Below, in pieces: positions 1 to 8,900 of a DNA stretch of 64,000 nucleotides (the first letter of the stretch is position 1; every line of letters begins with the position of its first letter). The position numbers were made by a program, and so were the translations under genes. The notes below the pieces were generated by a model that was not told the origin of the DNA, ran no database searches, and saw only the letters and a program-made list of their open reading frames with translations. The DNA is from Planococcus sp. ISL-109 (GTDB taxonomy: Bacteria > Bacillota > Bacilli > Bacillales_A > Planococcaceae), in NCBI RefSeq assembly GCF_018613655.1, contig NZ_JAGGPW010000014.1:1-64000 (forward strand), given 5' to 3'.

Positions 1-189
1 ACGATTGAAAAAACACTGAATATCGACAACCCTTCTGCCGTAAAAAACAATATTTCGTCCCGTATTCCGCTGGGCCGCTATGGCAATATGGAGGAAGTTT
101 CCAAGCTGGTGTTGTTTTTGGCCAGTGATGATTCCAAATTCATCACCGGAAGCCAGTACAGAATAGACGGCGGAATGGGTGCGCGCTGA
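1..189 (+). CDS. SDR-family oxidoreductase, C-terminal end (cut by window edge)
   Basis: The open frame enters from the left edge and stops at 187-189. The 62 visible residues contain IPLGRYGNMEEV, LVLFLASDDSKFITG and YRIDGGMGAR. This is the conserved tail of classical short-chain dehydrogenases/reductases, whose last helix and strand shape the substrate pocket. The Rossmann NAD(P) motif and the catalytic Ser-Tyr-Lys lie outside the window, so the substrate cannot be named. An imperfect hairpin with a T-run follows about 100 bases downstream. Confidence 0.85.
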   Translation, partial: TIEKTLNIDNPSAVKNNISSRIPLGRYGNMEEVSKLVLFLASDDSKFITGSQYRIDGGMGAR

Positions 190-604
190 ACCGGCACGGT
201 TATTCAGCTAAGCAGTTGCCGATTGCCCAAGATGATTCAAAGGGCTTGAGGGCCTAAACGAATATAACAAAACGCTATTCCCTGAACTGAACCCCAAATG
301 GTAGATACTTAAAAAAAGTGTCTCCATTTCGGGTTTTTTCTGTCCTCAGACCCCGATATACTGAACATATCTATTCGAACGGGAGAGGTTGACATGAGTA
401 AAATTATTTTCACTGAACATCAGTGTCGACAGTCGGAGGCGAACCCGAATACAGGAAAATCCTTTTACAAAAGCGTAGAGCCAACTTTCGGTTTTCGGTA
501 AAAGTATTTTACGGCGTTTACAACTTGATATACTTATAGTAAAACAGCCAATCAACATACGCAGTGGAACTTACATTTGATGACTATATAGAGGAGCTGG
601 CTTT
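190..604. other. Intergenic, no gene
   Basis: Apart from the terminator at 290-339, I see no credible coding region here. The minus-strand open frame at 346-558 has no ribosome binding site and no family resemblance. Confidence 0.5.
290..339 (+). terminator. Intrinsic terminator downstream of the SDR gene
   Basis: AACCCCAAATGG at 290-301 pairs with CCATTTCGGGTT at 324-335 with one mismatch, and inner AGATAC/GTGTCT extends the stem. A T-run follows. The stem motif AACCCCGAATGG recurs in the hairpin at 6571-6616. Confidence 0.6.
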
Positions 605-1150
605 ATGATGGAACTGATCGGAAAAAAGATCTTCATTCGCTTTTTTGAAGATAAAGATGCGCTGGCTTTACTGGACATGCAGCTAAGAAACAGTGATTTT
701 TTCCAGCAGTACGCGCCAACTTTCGGAAATGATTTTTATACGCTCGATGCCAAGCAGCAATATATCAGCAATTGCGCACAGCAAAGACTCGCAGATCAGC
801 AATACACGTTCGGCATATTTTTAAAAGAAACCGGAACTTTGGTTGGTGATGTATCCTTAGCCCGCATCGTACGGGGTCCACTTCAGCGAGGCTTGCTCGG
901 CTATTCATTGGACCAACAATACAACGGGAGAGGCTATGCGACTGAAGCCGTCTCTTTAGCCGTCCAGTTTGCGTTCGATAATTTAAAACTACATCGTGTG
1001 GAAGCGGGTGTGATGCTGCGCAACATCGGGTCGATGCGTGTGTTGGAAAAAGCTGGTTTCCATAAAGAAGGCATTGAACAAAAGGGTGTAAAGATCAATG
1101 GCCAGTGGGAAGACCACCAAATGTTCGCGATCATTTCAAATAGAAACTGA
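605..1150 (+). CDS. GNAT-family N-acetyltransferase (RimJ/RimL type)
   Basis: This 181-residue protein is the size of RimJ/RimL-type acetyltransferases, which move an acetyl group from acetyl-CoA to an amine on a protein N-terminus or small molecule. The acetyl-CoA loop appears as YNGRGYATEAV (about residues 103-113). It is followed by LHRVEAGVMLRNIGSMRVLEKAGF, the family's RI.A.....N..S..VLEK.GF signature, given here across about residues 137-160. GAGGAG at 591-596 serves the ATGATG start. The substrate is unknown. The gene stands alone and converges on the KtrA/C-like gene. Confidence 0.88.
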   Translation: MMELIGKKIFIRFFEDKDALALLDMQLRNSDFFQQYAPTFGNDFYTLDAKQQYISNCAQQRLADQQYTFGIFLKETGTLVGDVSLARIVRGPLQRGLLGYSLDQQYNGRGYATEAVSLAVQFAFDNLKLHRVEAGVMLRNIGSMRVLEKAGFHKEGIEQKGVKINGQWEDHQMFAIISNRN

Positions 1151-1167
1151 CGCACAAGCTCTGTTTC

Positions 1168-1881
1168 CTACCGTGGGTTAATCACTTTATAGTAGACTTC
1201 CACTTGCTGACTCGTCTCGATGGTCCGCACCTTTTCCAATGCGATTTCCAGGTCTTCCAAATGCTCGAACATCCGGGTTCCTGTGCCGAGCACGGCGATG
1301 TCTTTCTCCCCCGCGTCGGCTTTTGCCTGTTGGACCGCGCTTTCGACGCCGTCGGACAACACCGCGAATTGATTGAGTCCGACATCGATGCCAACCGTTT
1401 CCCCGCGCTTGATGGCCAAAACGGTGCATTGGAATTTCGCACGAATGTCCAATTCCATCAAAGTTTGGTCATTGAGCTTATTGGAAGCCACCAATTCGAT
1501 GATACTGTAGTCTTCGGAGAGGTCGATATAATCAATGGTTTTTTCCGAGTCCATATGATGGGCAATGCGGATGCCTATTTCTCTTTCAGGCTGGATAACG
1601 CGGTCTGCCCCCACCTTTTCAAGAATCATTTGATGCTGCAAATCCTTCGCTTTGACCCAGACAATCGGAACGCCGATTTCCTTGAGCAGCAGTGTGCACA
1701 ACACACTCGTCTGCAAATTGTCGCCGATCGCCACGGCTGCGTGCGAGGCGAAGTTCCTAATCGGATCGACACGCTCAGGCGATGAATCGATCGCCATGAC
1801 ATCGTGCCCGAGCTTGTACAGCTCCTTGCAGATGCTGCTGCCAAATCTCCCCAATCCAATTACCACAAATTGTTTCTTCAA
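1168..1881 (-). CDS. KtrA/KtrC-like potassium-uptake regulatory (RCK) protein with an altered N-domain
   Basis: KtrA/KtrC proteins are cytosolic rings that gate the KtrB/KtrD K+ channel in response to nucleotide and c-di-AMP. This protein begins with the dinucleotide fold MKKQFVVIGLGRFGSSIC. It keeps the mid-section ILEKVGADRVIQPEREIG and the RCK_C start LDIRAKFQCTVLAIKRG. In the N-domain it runs FASHA directly into AVAIGDNLQTSVL. Compared with remembered Bacillus KtrC, about 22 residues holding the GDxTD strand and next helix are missing. The C-domain in turn carries extra residues around QQAKADAGEKD. No ktrB/D gene is adjacent. It may be impaired or specialised. Confidence 0.8.
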   Translation of the reverse strand: MKKQFVVIGLGRFGSSICKELYKLGHDVMAIDSSPERVDPIRNFASHAAVAIGDNLQTSVLCTLLLKEIGVPIVWVKAKDLQHQMILEKVGADRVIQPEREIGIRIAHHMDSEKTIDYIDLSEDYSIIELVASNKLNDQTLMELDIRAKFQCTVLAIKRGETVGIDVGLNQFAVLSDGVESAVQQAKADAGEKDIAVLGTGTRMFEHLEDLEIALEKVRTIETSQQVEVYYKVINPR

Positions 1882-2232
1882 GTCATTACCTCTTCTCTAT
1901 CTTCCATCAAAAAAGCAGTCTCAGACAGAAGCATAGCCCCTGCTCTCGAGTTATGTGTTTTCCTCGTTCATTAGTGATTCAGTGATTCAAAGGCCTATCG
2001 GTTACCATTCTCAACAGACTAAAAACTACGCGTGTTAAATTCCATTGTCAATATATTTTCAATAGAAAATATTATTCATTTTTACCCTTAATTTCTTATA
2101 TTAGGAAATTATATTTTATGTTGATGTCTTTTCTTTTCCACAACACCCTTTATTCTCCGCGCAAAAAAGCTGCACAGAAGTGGCCGAGGCGACTTTTGTG
2201 CAGCTCTTATTGCATTCACTTGTCCTGCTCCG
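1882..2232. other. AT-rich intergenic region upstream of the KtrA/C-like gene
   Basis: This is strongly AT-rich between about 2030 and 2140, without a coding frame. It contains the promoter region for the minus-strand KtrA/C-like gene and the 3' flank of the mscS gene. An imperfect hairpin around 2165-2208 (GCTGCACAGAAG ... TTTTGTGCAGCTC) is a plausible mscS terminator. Confidence 0.4.
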
Positions 2233-3081
2233 TTAACGTTTCGCCATTTCCAGGTTCTTATGGATAATCACTTGATGAGGAAACGGGATTTCGATGCCGT
2301 TTGCATCCAGCGCTTCTTTAATGGTTTTGCGCAACTCGCGCTCGACGGCCCATTGTTCGCCGTTTTTCGCTTTTGCGATGATCCGCAAGGTCACATCGGA
2401 CGTGCCCAACGCTTGCACCCCGATAACATTAGGACCTTCCACGATGATTCCCTCTTCCATCACCATGTTCTCACACGCCGTTTGCATGACCGCAATCGCT
2501 TCGTCGACGTTGTCATCGTACGACACGCCGATATCGACAAGCGCCTGCATATTGCCGCGCGAATGATTGCTGACGGTAGTGATGTCGCGGTTCGGTATGT
2601 AATTCAAAGTGCCGTCAAAACTGCGGATCTGCGTTGTCCGCAAGCCGACCGATTCGACGATGCCACCGATTGTCCCGACTGTCACGTAATCGTTTACGTC
2701 AATTTGCTTCTCGAGCAGCAGGAAGAATCCGGTGACGACATCGCTGACGAGTCCTTGAGCCCCGAAGCCGATTGCGAGTCCTACAATCCCCGCCCCGGCA
2801 ATGAGACTTGCGACAGACAAGCCGAAGATACTGAACAAAGTCGCGACCAAAATAAAAATCAATGCGTAAGAAAAAACATTCTCCGATAACGCACGCAGCG
2901 TCAACGCGCGGCCTCTCGTAATATCGCCTTTCCCGATCAGCTTATCAAAGGAACGATCTATCAACTTCTTCCCGATTGTCCTTACGACCGCAAACGCAAT
3001 AAGAATCCCGATTATTTGGGCTGTAATGACTCCCGCTCCGAGGAGCAGCGCCTCCCAATTAAAACTAGTGAAATCCAACAA
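2233..3081 (-). CDS. MscS-family small-conductance mechanosensitive channel
   Basis: This membrane channel opens under membrane tension to release solutes on osmotic downshock. Three hydrophobic segments come first. They are followed by the pore helix LIAGAGIVGLAIGFGAQGL with its alternating Gly/Ala pattern and the beta domain VNDYVTVGTIGGIVESVG. The C-terminal end is ANGIEIPFPHQ, as in the YkuT/MscS family. The frame is open back to ATG 3117, but the only well-placed ribosome binding site is AAAGGA, seven bases before a TTG at 3081. I take that TTG as the start, giving 282 residues. ATG 3102 or 3117 are alternatives. Confidence 0.88.
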   Translation of the reverse strand: MLDFTSFNWEALLLGAGVITAQIIGILIAFAVVRTIGKKLIDRSFDKLIGKGDITRGRALTLRALSENVFSYALIFILVATLFSIFGLSVASLIAGAGIVGLAIGFGAQGLVSDVVTGFFLLLEKQIDVNDYVTVGTIGGIVESVGLRTTQIRSFDGTLNYIPNRDITTVSNHSRGNMQALVDIGVSYDDNVDEAIAVMQTACENMVMEEGIIVEGPNVIGVQALGTSDVTLRIIAKAKNGEQWAVERELRKTIKEALDANGIEIPFPHQVIIHKNLEMAKR

Positions 3082-3246
3082 AAAATCATCCTTTCCCGTC
3101 ATTCTACAATGAAGCATTCAAAATTTCTGTGCAACGGCTATGTATTTTCCTGTTTATTTATATCATATATAATCGATTGATTTCATTTCCGGGCAGCATT
3201 TTCAGTCTGATGGCACAACCGCTCCTTTCGTAAAGGCACATTCCCA

Positions 3247-3284
3247 AAGAAAAAAGGAAAGAACTGTACTTCAGTTCTTTCCCA
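3247..3284 (-). terminator. Intrinsic terminator of fbp
   Basis: On the minus strand GGAAAGAACTG pairs with CAGTTCTTTCC and is followed by TTTTTTC, about 40 bases after the fbp stop codon. Confidence 0.75.
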
Positions 3285-3321
3285 TTCCTATAAACTGATC
3301 ATGATTAAAAGGGATCCCACG

Positions 3322-5256
3322 CTACGCCATATACCGATGCTTTCTCAAACTGTTCAGGTTGGCGATTTCCTGCAAGAGTTCTTGGCCGATATTCGTTTCT
3401 TTCACTTTTTTACGTTTCAGTTCTTCGTCCACCAAACGTTTGATGGATAAGACGTCGGTTCCGTTCTTCAACACTTCTTCTTTTGAATTGAACAACTGAT
3501 GGGCGACCAGTTCCATACCGTACGAATTGTAAAGAAGCGTATAACCGGCGATTCCGGTAGTGGACTGATAGGCTTTTGAAAAACCGCCATCAATGACGAT
3601 CATCTTGCCGTTCGCCTTGATTGGGTTTTCACCGTCAATTTCTTTGACCGGCGTATGGCCATTGATGATGCGGCCGTGCTCCGGATTCAAACCGAACTCC
3701 GCGAGCATCTTGCGGCACATGTCCTCGTCTTCGCGCAAATAATAATACGGGTTTTTCCGTTCCTTATGTGTTTCTTTTTCCTGGATGAAATAACGCTCGA
3801 ACGTCGTCATCTCACGTTTGCCGAAAAGCGAGGAATTTTCGCCGGTCCACTGGTACCACACCATATCGGTCGCAAAATCATCGGTTTCATCCGGATGGGC
3901 AAAGGCATAACGGGTATACTGCTCAAATACATCGAGCAGTTCACGGCCGGCGTAGCTTTCGCCTTCTATCCCCATTTTTTTCATATCCCCGTTTTCCTCA
4001 AGCGGAATGCAACCGTGGATCAGTAAATTGCCGTTGTATTGCAAATACAGGCTGCCTTTTTTCATCAGGAATTTCATGTGCCGGGCGAGCTTTTCCGAAT
4101 GCTGGATGGAAAACAGCAATTTATCGATCACTTGCTGTTCTTCCTCGAGCAAGCGGTCCGGCTGATCGGGGTCGATTGTGGCAAAGCAAGTGTTTACAAG
4201 ATCATAGGTTTTTCCGTGAAGTGTCGCTTCGTTTTTTCCGTAATCGACTTTTTCCAGCAGCAATCGGTCCGTCATGTCAAAGCAGGAACGCCTTTTGATG
4301 ATCGGGCTTTCCAGCTTGAATTGGATGATCGAAATGGCTTGGTGGATTTTGGTGATTTGCAGCTGTTCCTGCTCCGTCAGCTTTTCATCTGTAATGCGTT
4401 TCGGATGAAAAGCCGGGTTGTCGTCGTAGTATTTCTCCGCCAAATTCAGAAGCGGCCGCAGATTGATGCCGTAAACATCCTCGATGATGTCCAAGTTGTT
4501 ATAGCGCGCACAGATGCGGATGATGTTCGCCAGGCACACCTTAGAACCGGAAAAAGCTCCGAGCCATAGGACGTCATGGTTGCCCCATTGGATGTCGACC
4601 GAATGATAATCGATGAGCGTGTCCATAATCTTATGCGGATCCGGCCCCCGATCATAAATGTCGCCGACGACATGAAGATGATCCACCGTCAAACGCTGCG
4701 TTGTATACGCCAGCCCGATAATCAGCTTGTCCACTTGGCCCAAGGAAATAACCTGTTCGAGCATTTTCGCGTAATAGTCTTTCTTATTCGCGAACTCGTC
4801 GGTCTTGTACAGCAGCTCTTCGATAATGTAGACGAACTGCTTCGGCAAAGCTTTGCGCAATTTGGCGCGTGTGTATTTGGAAGAGGCGTAAGACACCAGC
4901 TTCAGCATTCGTTCAATCGTTTCTATATACCATTCGCGCACTTCCTTTTTGCTGCTGAAATGGCTTTTGATCAAGCGCAATTTCTCTTCCGGATAATAAA
5001 CGAGTGTCGCGAATTCATTCAGTTCTTTTTCCTGCAGCTCACCCTGGAATAAATCCCTGATTTTCACTTTGACATTTCCGGAACCGTTTCGCAGCACGTG
5101 CTGAAATGCTTGGTACTCGCCGTGCAAGTCGCTGACAAAATGCTCCGTGCCTTTTGGCAGATTCAATATGGCTTCCAGATTGATAATCTCCGTCGCCACT
5201 TTTTCTTCGCTATCGTATTTTTGTGCCAATAAATCCAAGTACTTTGAATTGATCAT
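3322..5256 (-). CDS. fbp: Fructose-1,6-bisphosphatase, class III
   Basis: This is the gluconeogenic enzyme that removes the 1-phosphate of fructose-1,6-bisphosphate. Class III is the Firmicutes-specific metallophosphatase type, and 644 residues fits its usual length of about 640-670. Metal-binding signatures are in order: [13 protein letters not shown] near residue 39, [12 protein letters not shown] near 196, [13 protein letters not shown] near 223, and INGHTPVKE with [11 protein letters not shown] near 550-580. The start ATG 5256 has a GGGGG-rich site upstream. The gene has its own terminator and sits alone. Its upstream leader has two tandem hairpins. Confidence 0.97.
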   Translation of the reverse strand: MINSKYLDLLAQKYDSEEKVATEIINLEAILNLPKGTEHFVSDLHGEYQAFQHVLRNGSGNVKVKIRDLFQGELQEKELNEFATLVYYPEEKLRLIKSHFSSKKEVREWYIETIERMLKLVSYASSKYTRAKLRKALPKQFVYIIEELLYKTDEFANKKDYYAKMLEQVISLGQVDKLIIGLAYTTQRLTVDHLHVVGDIYDRGPDPHKIMDTLIDYHSVDIQWGNHDVLWLGAFSGSKVCLANIIRICARYNNLDIIEDVYGINLRPLLNLAEKYYDDNPAFHPKRITDEKLTEQEQLQITKIHQAISIIQFKLESPIIKRRSCFDMTDRLLLEKVDYGKNEATLHGKTYDLVNTCFATIDPDQPDRLLEEEQQVIDKLLFSIQHSEKLARHMKFLMKKGSLYLQYNGNLLIHGCIPLEENGDMKKMGIEGESYAGRELLDVFEQYTRYAFAHPDETDDFATDMVWYQWTGENSSLFGKREMTTFERYFIQEKETHKERKNPYYYLREDEDMCRKMLAEFGLNPEHGRIINGHTPVKEIDGENPIKANGKMIVIDGGFSKAYQSTTGIAGYTLLYNSYGMELVAHQLFNSKEEVLKNGTDVLSIKRLVDEELKRKKVKETNIGQELLQEIANLNSLRKHRYMA

Positions 5257-5369
5257 GCGGAATCCCCCTTCAAGCTTCGTGCTCTATCCTTTAACAACTG
5301 AAAGCAACTTGCTGAAAACCATCCATCACATCTATTTTGCGGAAGGAATTTCTCTATATTACCAGTCTA

Positions 5370-5436
5370 TAGTAGTTGCACTGCAGGTCCAATACAAATT
5401 GTTGGACCAACTGACAGCTTTTCTGCAGTTGGCATA
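5370..5436 (-). promoter_or_regulatory. Two tandem hairpins upstream of fbp
   Basis: Two adjacent inverted repeats lie 115-180 bases before the fbp start: CCAACTGCAG/CTGTCAGTTGG and GGTCCAACA/TATTGGACC (minus-strand reading). They could be an operator, a leader RNA structure or an old terminator. No known riboswitch family is recognised. Confidence 0.3.
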
Positions 5437-5571
5437 GGGATGGAGCTTAGATTTCACTCTAGAATGCGCACTACGGGCAGCGTTTATTAAGGGGGCAGTT
5501 CGTTTCCCTCATCCTTCAGTATAGAGGGGAATATTGGAAAAGGCTTCGAAAGAAGTTGACCCGCAGACATA

Positions 5572-5614
5572 AAAAACTGTGTCATGTCCGGTTAAGGTAC
5601 ATGATACAGTTTTT
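5572..5614. terminator. Bidirectional intrinsic terminator
   Basis: AAAAACTGTGTCATGT and ACATGATACAGTTTTT form a 16-bp stem with one mismatch and A/T tracts on both sides. On the minus strand it follows the release-factor-like remnant. Confidence 0.7.
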
Positions 5615-5636
5615 CCAGAACTTCATTGTCAGATCG

Positions 5637-5832
5637 TCAATTGTCGAATGCAGCCTGTAGCACTTGTTGTTCCGTTGCGCCCCCTAAGTTTTTGGTTACG
5701 ACACGGCTGGCTTCCATTTTCAACTCGTCCTCGAGCAGCTTCACCGTTCTTTGATGGCCAATCAGGACTAATTCAGACCACTCGTACTCTTTGTGTAATT
5801 TCGCAAGTTCAGCTGAAATGTCCCGGTAAAAC
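5637..5832 (-). pseudogene. 3' remnant of a VLRF1/baeRF (aeRF1-type) release-factor-like gene
   Basis: The frame ends with ELVLIGHQRTVKLLE, MEASRVVTKNL and EQQVLQAAFDN. This resembles the last 60 or so residues of bacterial eRF1-like proteins (VLRF1/baeRF families, normally about 260 residues). There is no N-terminal part. The upstream boundary is the broken end of a tnpB fragment, so the gene was cut by an IS605/IS1341-type insertion followed by deletion. The family name rests on motif memory only. Confidence 0.5.
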
Positions 5833-5937
5833 CTAATGATTGAACACAAAACGGCTACAGCCGATGGTTTTGGCGATCAGCACTTTCTGTTTCTTGTTGG
5901 GGTAGAGCCGAAACTTGTACGCTTTGTGGACCATCAC
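5833..5937 (-). pseudogene. 5' remnant of an IS200/IS605-type tnpB
   Basis: After GGAGGTGACCC the frame reads KAYKFRLYPNKKQKVLIAKT, then IGCSRFVFNH and stop. This is the very conserved N-terminus of TnpB, the RNA-guided nuclease of IS605/IS1341 elements. Only about 34 of roughly 370 residues remain. The RuvC centre and zinc ribbon are gone and the fragment abuts the release-factor-like remnant. A second, different tnpB remnant lies at 25369-25650. Confidence 0.75.
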
Positions 5938-6106
5938 GATGGGTCACCTCCTTACCAGCACCACAAATAGAGCATACGTTCTTTTAACCATGAAAACGAA
6001 AAAAAAAAGCGATTCATCCCCTACCTACGCAAGGCGTTGAGATAGGCGTCTTCTCGCTAGAAATGATAAACGAACAAAAAACACATTCTGCTCAGGCGAA
6101 TCCATT

Positions 6107-6147
6107 AACAAAAAAAGAGCAAGAGCTCATTTCATGCTCTTCCCCTT
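6107..6147 (-). terminator. Possible minus-strand terminator
   Basis: On the minus strand AAGAGCA ... TGCTCTT is followed by a run of seven T. No intact minus-strand gene precedes it, so it may belong to a lost gene. Confidence 0.4.
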
Positions 6148-6266
6148 ATGACAAACTACCTTTCTCGAGCAGTTAAAGTTTCTCAATGCCCTGGGGATGT
6201 CTTGTTACAAAACACTTGTCATGATAGATTAACGTGAAACTTAATATTTCTGCAGAAAGGAAAATT

Positions 6267-6467
6267 ATGACACAGTCTTTCATAACTTTAGGCCTCATCG
6301 CTTTTTTGGTGATCACACATATTCTAGCTTGGAAATGGGCCGCTTATATTCAGGAGAAGTATGCAGCAGATAAAAAAAAGAGACGCATGGCCATGTTTGC
6401 GTTATTCATGTCTGTTGCTGCGCTTTTTGGGTCGACAGCGTTCTTTTTAGTCCAAGCTTCTTTTTAA
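6267..6467 (+). CDS. Small hypothetical membrane protein
   Basis: This 66-residue protein has two predicted membrane segments, about residues 5-25 (ITLGLIAFLVITHILAW) and 45-64 (MAMFALFMSVAALFGSTAFF). A basic loop, KYAADKKKRRM, separates them. The start ATG 6267 is chosen because AAAGGA stands five bases before it. The longer frame from 6234 has no such site. No family is recognised. A strong terminator follows at 6571-6622. Confidence 0.6.
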   Translation: MTQSFITLGLIAFLVITHILAWKWAAYIQEKYAADKKKRRMAMFALFMSVAALFGSTAFFLVQASF

Positions 6468-6568
6468 AGTCACAAAACAAAGAAAGAACAGTGAGGACAA
6501 AGTTTTGTATCACTCATGGAAAAGTTTTCTATCCTATTGAAAAGCTGCACGCTGATTGAAGTCAGAAC

Positions 6569-6624
6569 TAAACCCCGAATGGTGGCGCTTTTTATAGCGC
6601 TACCATTCGGGGTTTAATTTTTGC
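6569..6624 (+). terminator. Strong intrinsic terminator with a 20-bp stem
   Basis: The arms at 6571-6590 and 6597-6616 pair over 20 bp with one G-T pair. The outer part is AAACCCCGAATGG, the loop TTTTAT, and AATTTTTG follows. It separates the small membrane protein from the convergent GAF-STAS gene. The outer stem sequence is shared with the hairpin at 290-339. Confidence 0.85.
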
Positions 6625-6629
6625 TCGCT

Positions 6630-7505
6630 CTATTTCAAAGTGGATGTGTCAAATTCATTTTTCTTCGTCAATACAAAACCCAGTTGATCGATGGCGATTT
6701 TCAGTGTCGCTTCCATCTTTTCCCCTTTCAAGGAATGGGCAAAATGCGGAACCTGTATCGCCATGGAAGGCAGAATCCCGGTAATGATCGGTGTAATCCC
6801 CATGATTTTCAAGGTTTTAATTAAATTCAGCAAGGGCTGTTCAATACGTGGGTCAATTTGTGTAATCCCTGAAAAATCCATGATTAGAAAATCGATTCCT
6901 TCACTCGATTTTATCACCACATCATCAATTAGCTGATAGGCACGTGCCAGTGTGATGTGGCCGATGATAGGCAAGATGGAAATCTCGTCTGTCAGTGGGA
7001 CGAGAGGTGAGGACAGCGTTTGAATTTCCTTTTGAGCATTCTCCAGTTCCAGGATATAGGTCAGCAAAGAAGACATCATCTCAAACATTTCCTGATGTTC
7101 TTTCGTAAATGCAACCGGATGTTTATCCAATCCGCAAATGGTGCCATACACTTCTCCATCTTCATAATAAATTGGAATGCCGATGAACGAGCCATTATCA
7201 AACTGGGCTGCGATGCCCAGCTTGGTCGCATTTTCATCTTTTGATATATCCTCAATTAACAGCGGTTCCTGGCCATAATTGATGGTTAGGCTGCAAAACG
7301 TCTGATCCAGAGGTGATTGGCTGTCTTCTGTTACCAATTCTTCTTTCCTGTTAAAGGCTTTTTTGATTCTATTGGTGTTCCCATCATTTTCAGCAATGAA
7401 TAATGTATTAATCTCCATTTGATTGCTCAGCATTTTAAGTATCTGATTGGCTGCATCATTAAAATTCTGAAATTTCCTGGAAGGGCCGATTGTTTTGTAT
7501 TCCAT
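6630..7505 (-). CDS. GAF-STAS domain protein (RsbR-like, stressosome-type)
   Basis: Residues about 15-160 form a GAF sensor domain (INTLFIAEND, SFIGIPIYYEDGEVYGTICGLD) and about 175-280 a STAS domain (IDFLIMDFSGITQIDPRIEQ, PIITGILPSMA). Such pairs occur in RsbR-like proteins that control SigB through the stressosome. In RsbR the conserved phosphorylated threonine follows Asp in DTMVA-type motifs. Here the site reads DPRIE, so that threonine is absent and control by phosphorylation there is unlikely. It is a single gene with no rsb neighbours. Confidence 0.8.
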   Translation of the reverse strand: MEYKTIGPSRKFQNFNDAANQILKMLSNQMEINTLFIAENDGNTNRIKKAFNRKEELVTEDSQSPLDQTFCSLTINYGQEPLLIEDISKDENATKLGIAAQFDNGSFIGIPIYYEDGEVYGTICGLDKHPVAFTKEHQEMFEMMSSLLTYILELENAQKEIQTLSSPLVPLTDEISILPIIGHITLARAYQLIDDVVIKSSEGIDFLIMDFSGITQIDPRIEQPLLNLIKTLKIMGITPIITGILPSMAIQVPHFAHSLKGEKMEATLKIAIDQLGFVLTKKNEFDTSTLK

Positions 7506-7766
7506 AATATCCCTCCTCTACTGGAATGTGCGCAACTGATTTTTGCAGCACTTTTTTAAAGATACTATAAGCTGTTTGACAATTGCAATGAGTAGTATGC
7601 TTTCCTATCAGTTTCAAACGATATAACACTCAAGTCACTCTTTCCGAAACAAAAAGAAAGCTATTCACCTAGCTCTCCTTGAAATATCTTTACTGGTTTT
7701 TATTTTGACATTACCTTAGTGTTCCAATTGCCAAGAAAATCATCATGCCGTGTGTGACACAAAGAA

Positions 7767-7955
7767 TCATTGTGACCGATTTGCTGGCTGTGCCTCCATG
7801 CCAGACGCTGTGATTTTAAAGCTCTCAAGTATTTGATCAACAACGGCGTTGCTCAACCCTTTACCGATATCGAACATGATTGCATATCCAGCGCGGTAAG
7901 TTTCATAAGATTTGGCATAGTCGCCTGCAAGGTATTGGTATTCGGACAATGAAAA
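7767..7955 (-). pseudogene. Possible 3' gene remnant, function not recognised
   Basis: The minus-strand frame ends with YQYLAGDYAKSYETYRAGYA and IGKGLSNAVVDQILESF. It looks like an amphipathic C-terminal helix bundle of a real protein rather than a shadow frame. The part above residue 20 (MHSLMMKWKCSL) looks non-coding and no ribosome binding site is seen. I cannot name the family. Confidence 0.3.
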
Positions 7956-8063
7956 AACGTTTATTAAAGAACACTTCCATTTCATCATCAAGGAATGCAA
8001 GTTAAAGCAAGGTTTAAAAAGGGTAAAGACAAGAAAAATACTAACCTGTGGAGGATGAGCTTA

Positions 8064-8801
8064 ATGGAATCAGCCTTATTGTGGGGAGCAATTGCTGGGG
8101 CAGCAAACCTGCTCGGCGCAATTATGGTATTGGTTGTTCCATTTCCGCGGCGGTTAATCGCTTATGTGATGGCACTCGGAACCGGTGCGTTGATTGGTGT
8201 GGTTAGTTTTGAGCTGTTAGGAAAAGCGATGGAACTAGGCGGCCTAGGGGAAATCGCTCTGGGGTTTTTAGGCGGCGCAGCCATCTTTACAGCTTTTGAT
8301 GCGATTGTCAGCCGAAACGGCGGCAGGCACCGGAAACGGTCCGGCCACGGCACTGAAAAACCTGTAAGTTCAGAAGAAGGATCCGGCCTTGCCATTTTTA
8401 TTGGAACGATCATGGACGCCATCCCGGAATCAGCGATGATTGGTCTCGGCATCGCTCAAGGCGGCGGAGTGGGAGTCGCCTTGATTACGGCCATTTTTCT
8501 CAGCAATTTGCCGGAAGGAATATCGAGCACGACAGGCCTGAAAAAAGGAGGATACACCACAAAGAAAGTGATATCCATGTGGGTGTTGGTTCTCATTGCA
8601 TCCGCTCTCAGTTCCCTTTTGGGCTATTCGCTGCTTGACCAAGCCTCAGAATCGACGCAAGCCATCATTTCTTCGTTTGCAGCAGGCGCCATTATTGCGA
8701 TGATTGCCTCCACAATGATGCCGGAAGCCCATGAAAAGGGCGGCCCCATTGTTGGATTGATTACGGCGATTGGTATTTTCATCACCTTGTTATTAAGGTA
8801 A
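8064..8801 (+). CDS. ZIP-family divalent metal transporter
   Basis: This 245-residue membrane protein has about eight hydrophobic segments and a charged, His-containing loop (NGGRHRKRSGHG) between segments 3 and 4, as in ZIP zinc/iron transporters. The two helices that form the metal path are visible as IMDAIPESAMIGLG and LSNLPEGISSTTG. Start ATG 8064 is chosen because GGAGG is nine bases upstream. The open frame extends to 7995 without another site. The transported metal is probably zinc or manganese. No Zur-type box is seen upstream. Confidence 0.85.
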   Translation: MESALLWGAIAGAANLLGAIMVLVVPFPRRLIAYVMALGTGALIGVVSFELLGKAMELGGLGEIALGFLGGAAIFTAFDAIVSRNGGRHRKRSGHGTEKPVSSEEGSGLAIFIGTIMDAIPESAMIGLGIAQGGGVGVALITAIFLSNLPEGISSTTGLKKGGYTTKKVISMWVLVLIASALSSLLGYSLLDQASESTQAIISSFAAGAIIAMIASTMMPEAHEKGGPIVGLITAIGIFITLLLR

Positions 8802-8900
8802 AACAAACTATGCATTCCTGAACAAGAAAAAGTGTTCCCATTTAATTCTAGGAGCATTTTTTTGAGTAGCCTACTTTCTCCTTCCATTTAAAAGGGTTAA

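Noticed and set aside
346-558. 70-residue minus-strand frame
   Set aside because: No ribosome binding site or recognisable content in an intergenic region.
1204-1785. 193-residue plus-strand frame opposite the KtrA/C-like gene
   Set aside because: Antisense shadow. The minus frame carries the recognisable Rossmann and RCK motifs.
4039-5052. Two long plus-strand frames opposite fbp
   Set aside because: Antisense to fbp; no motif or ribosome binding site.
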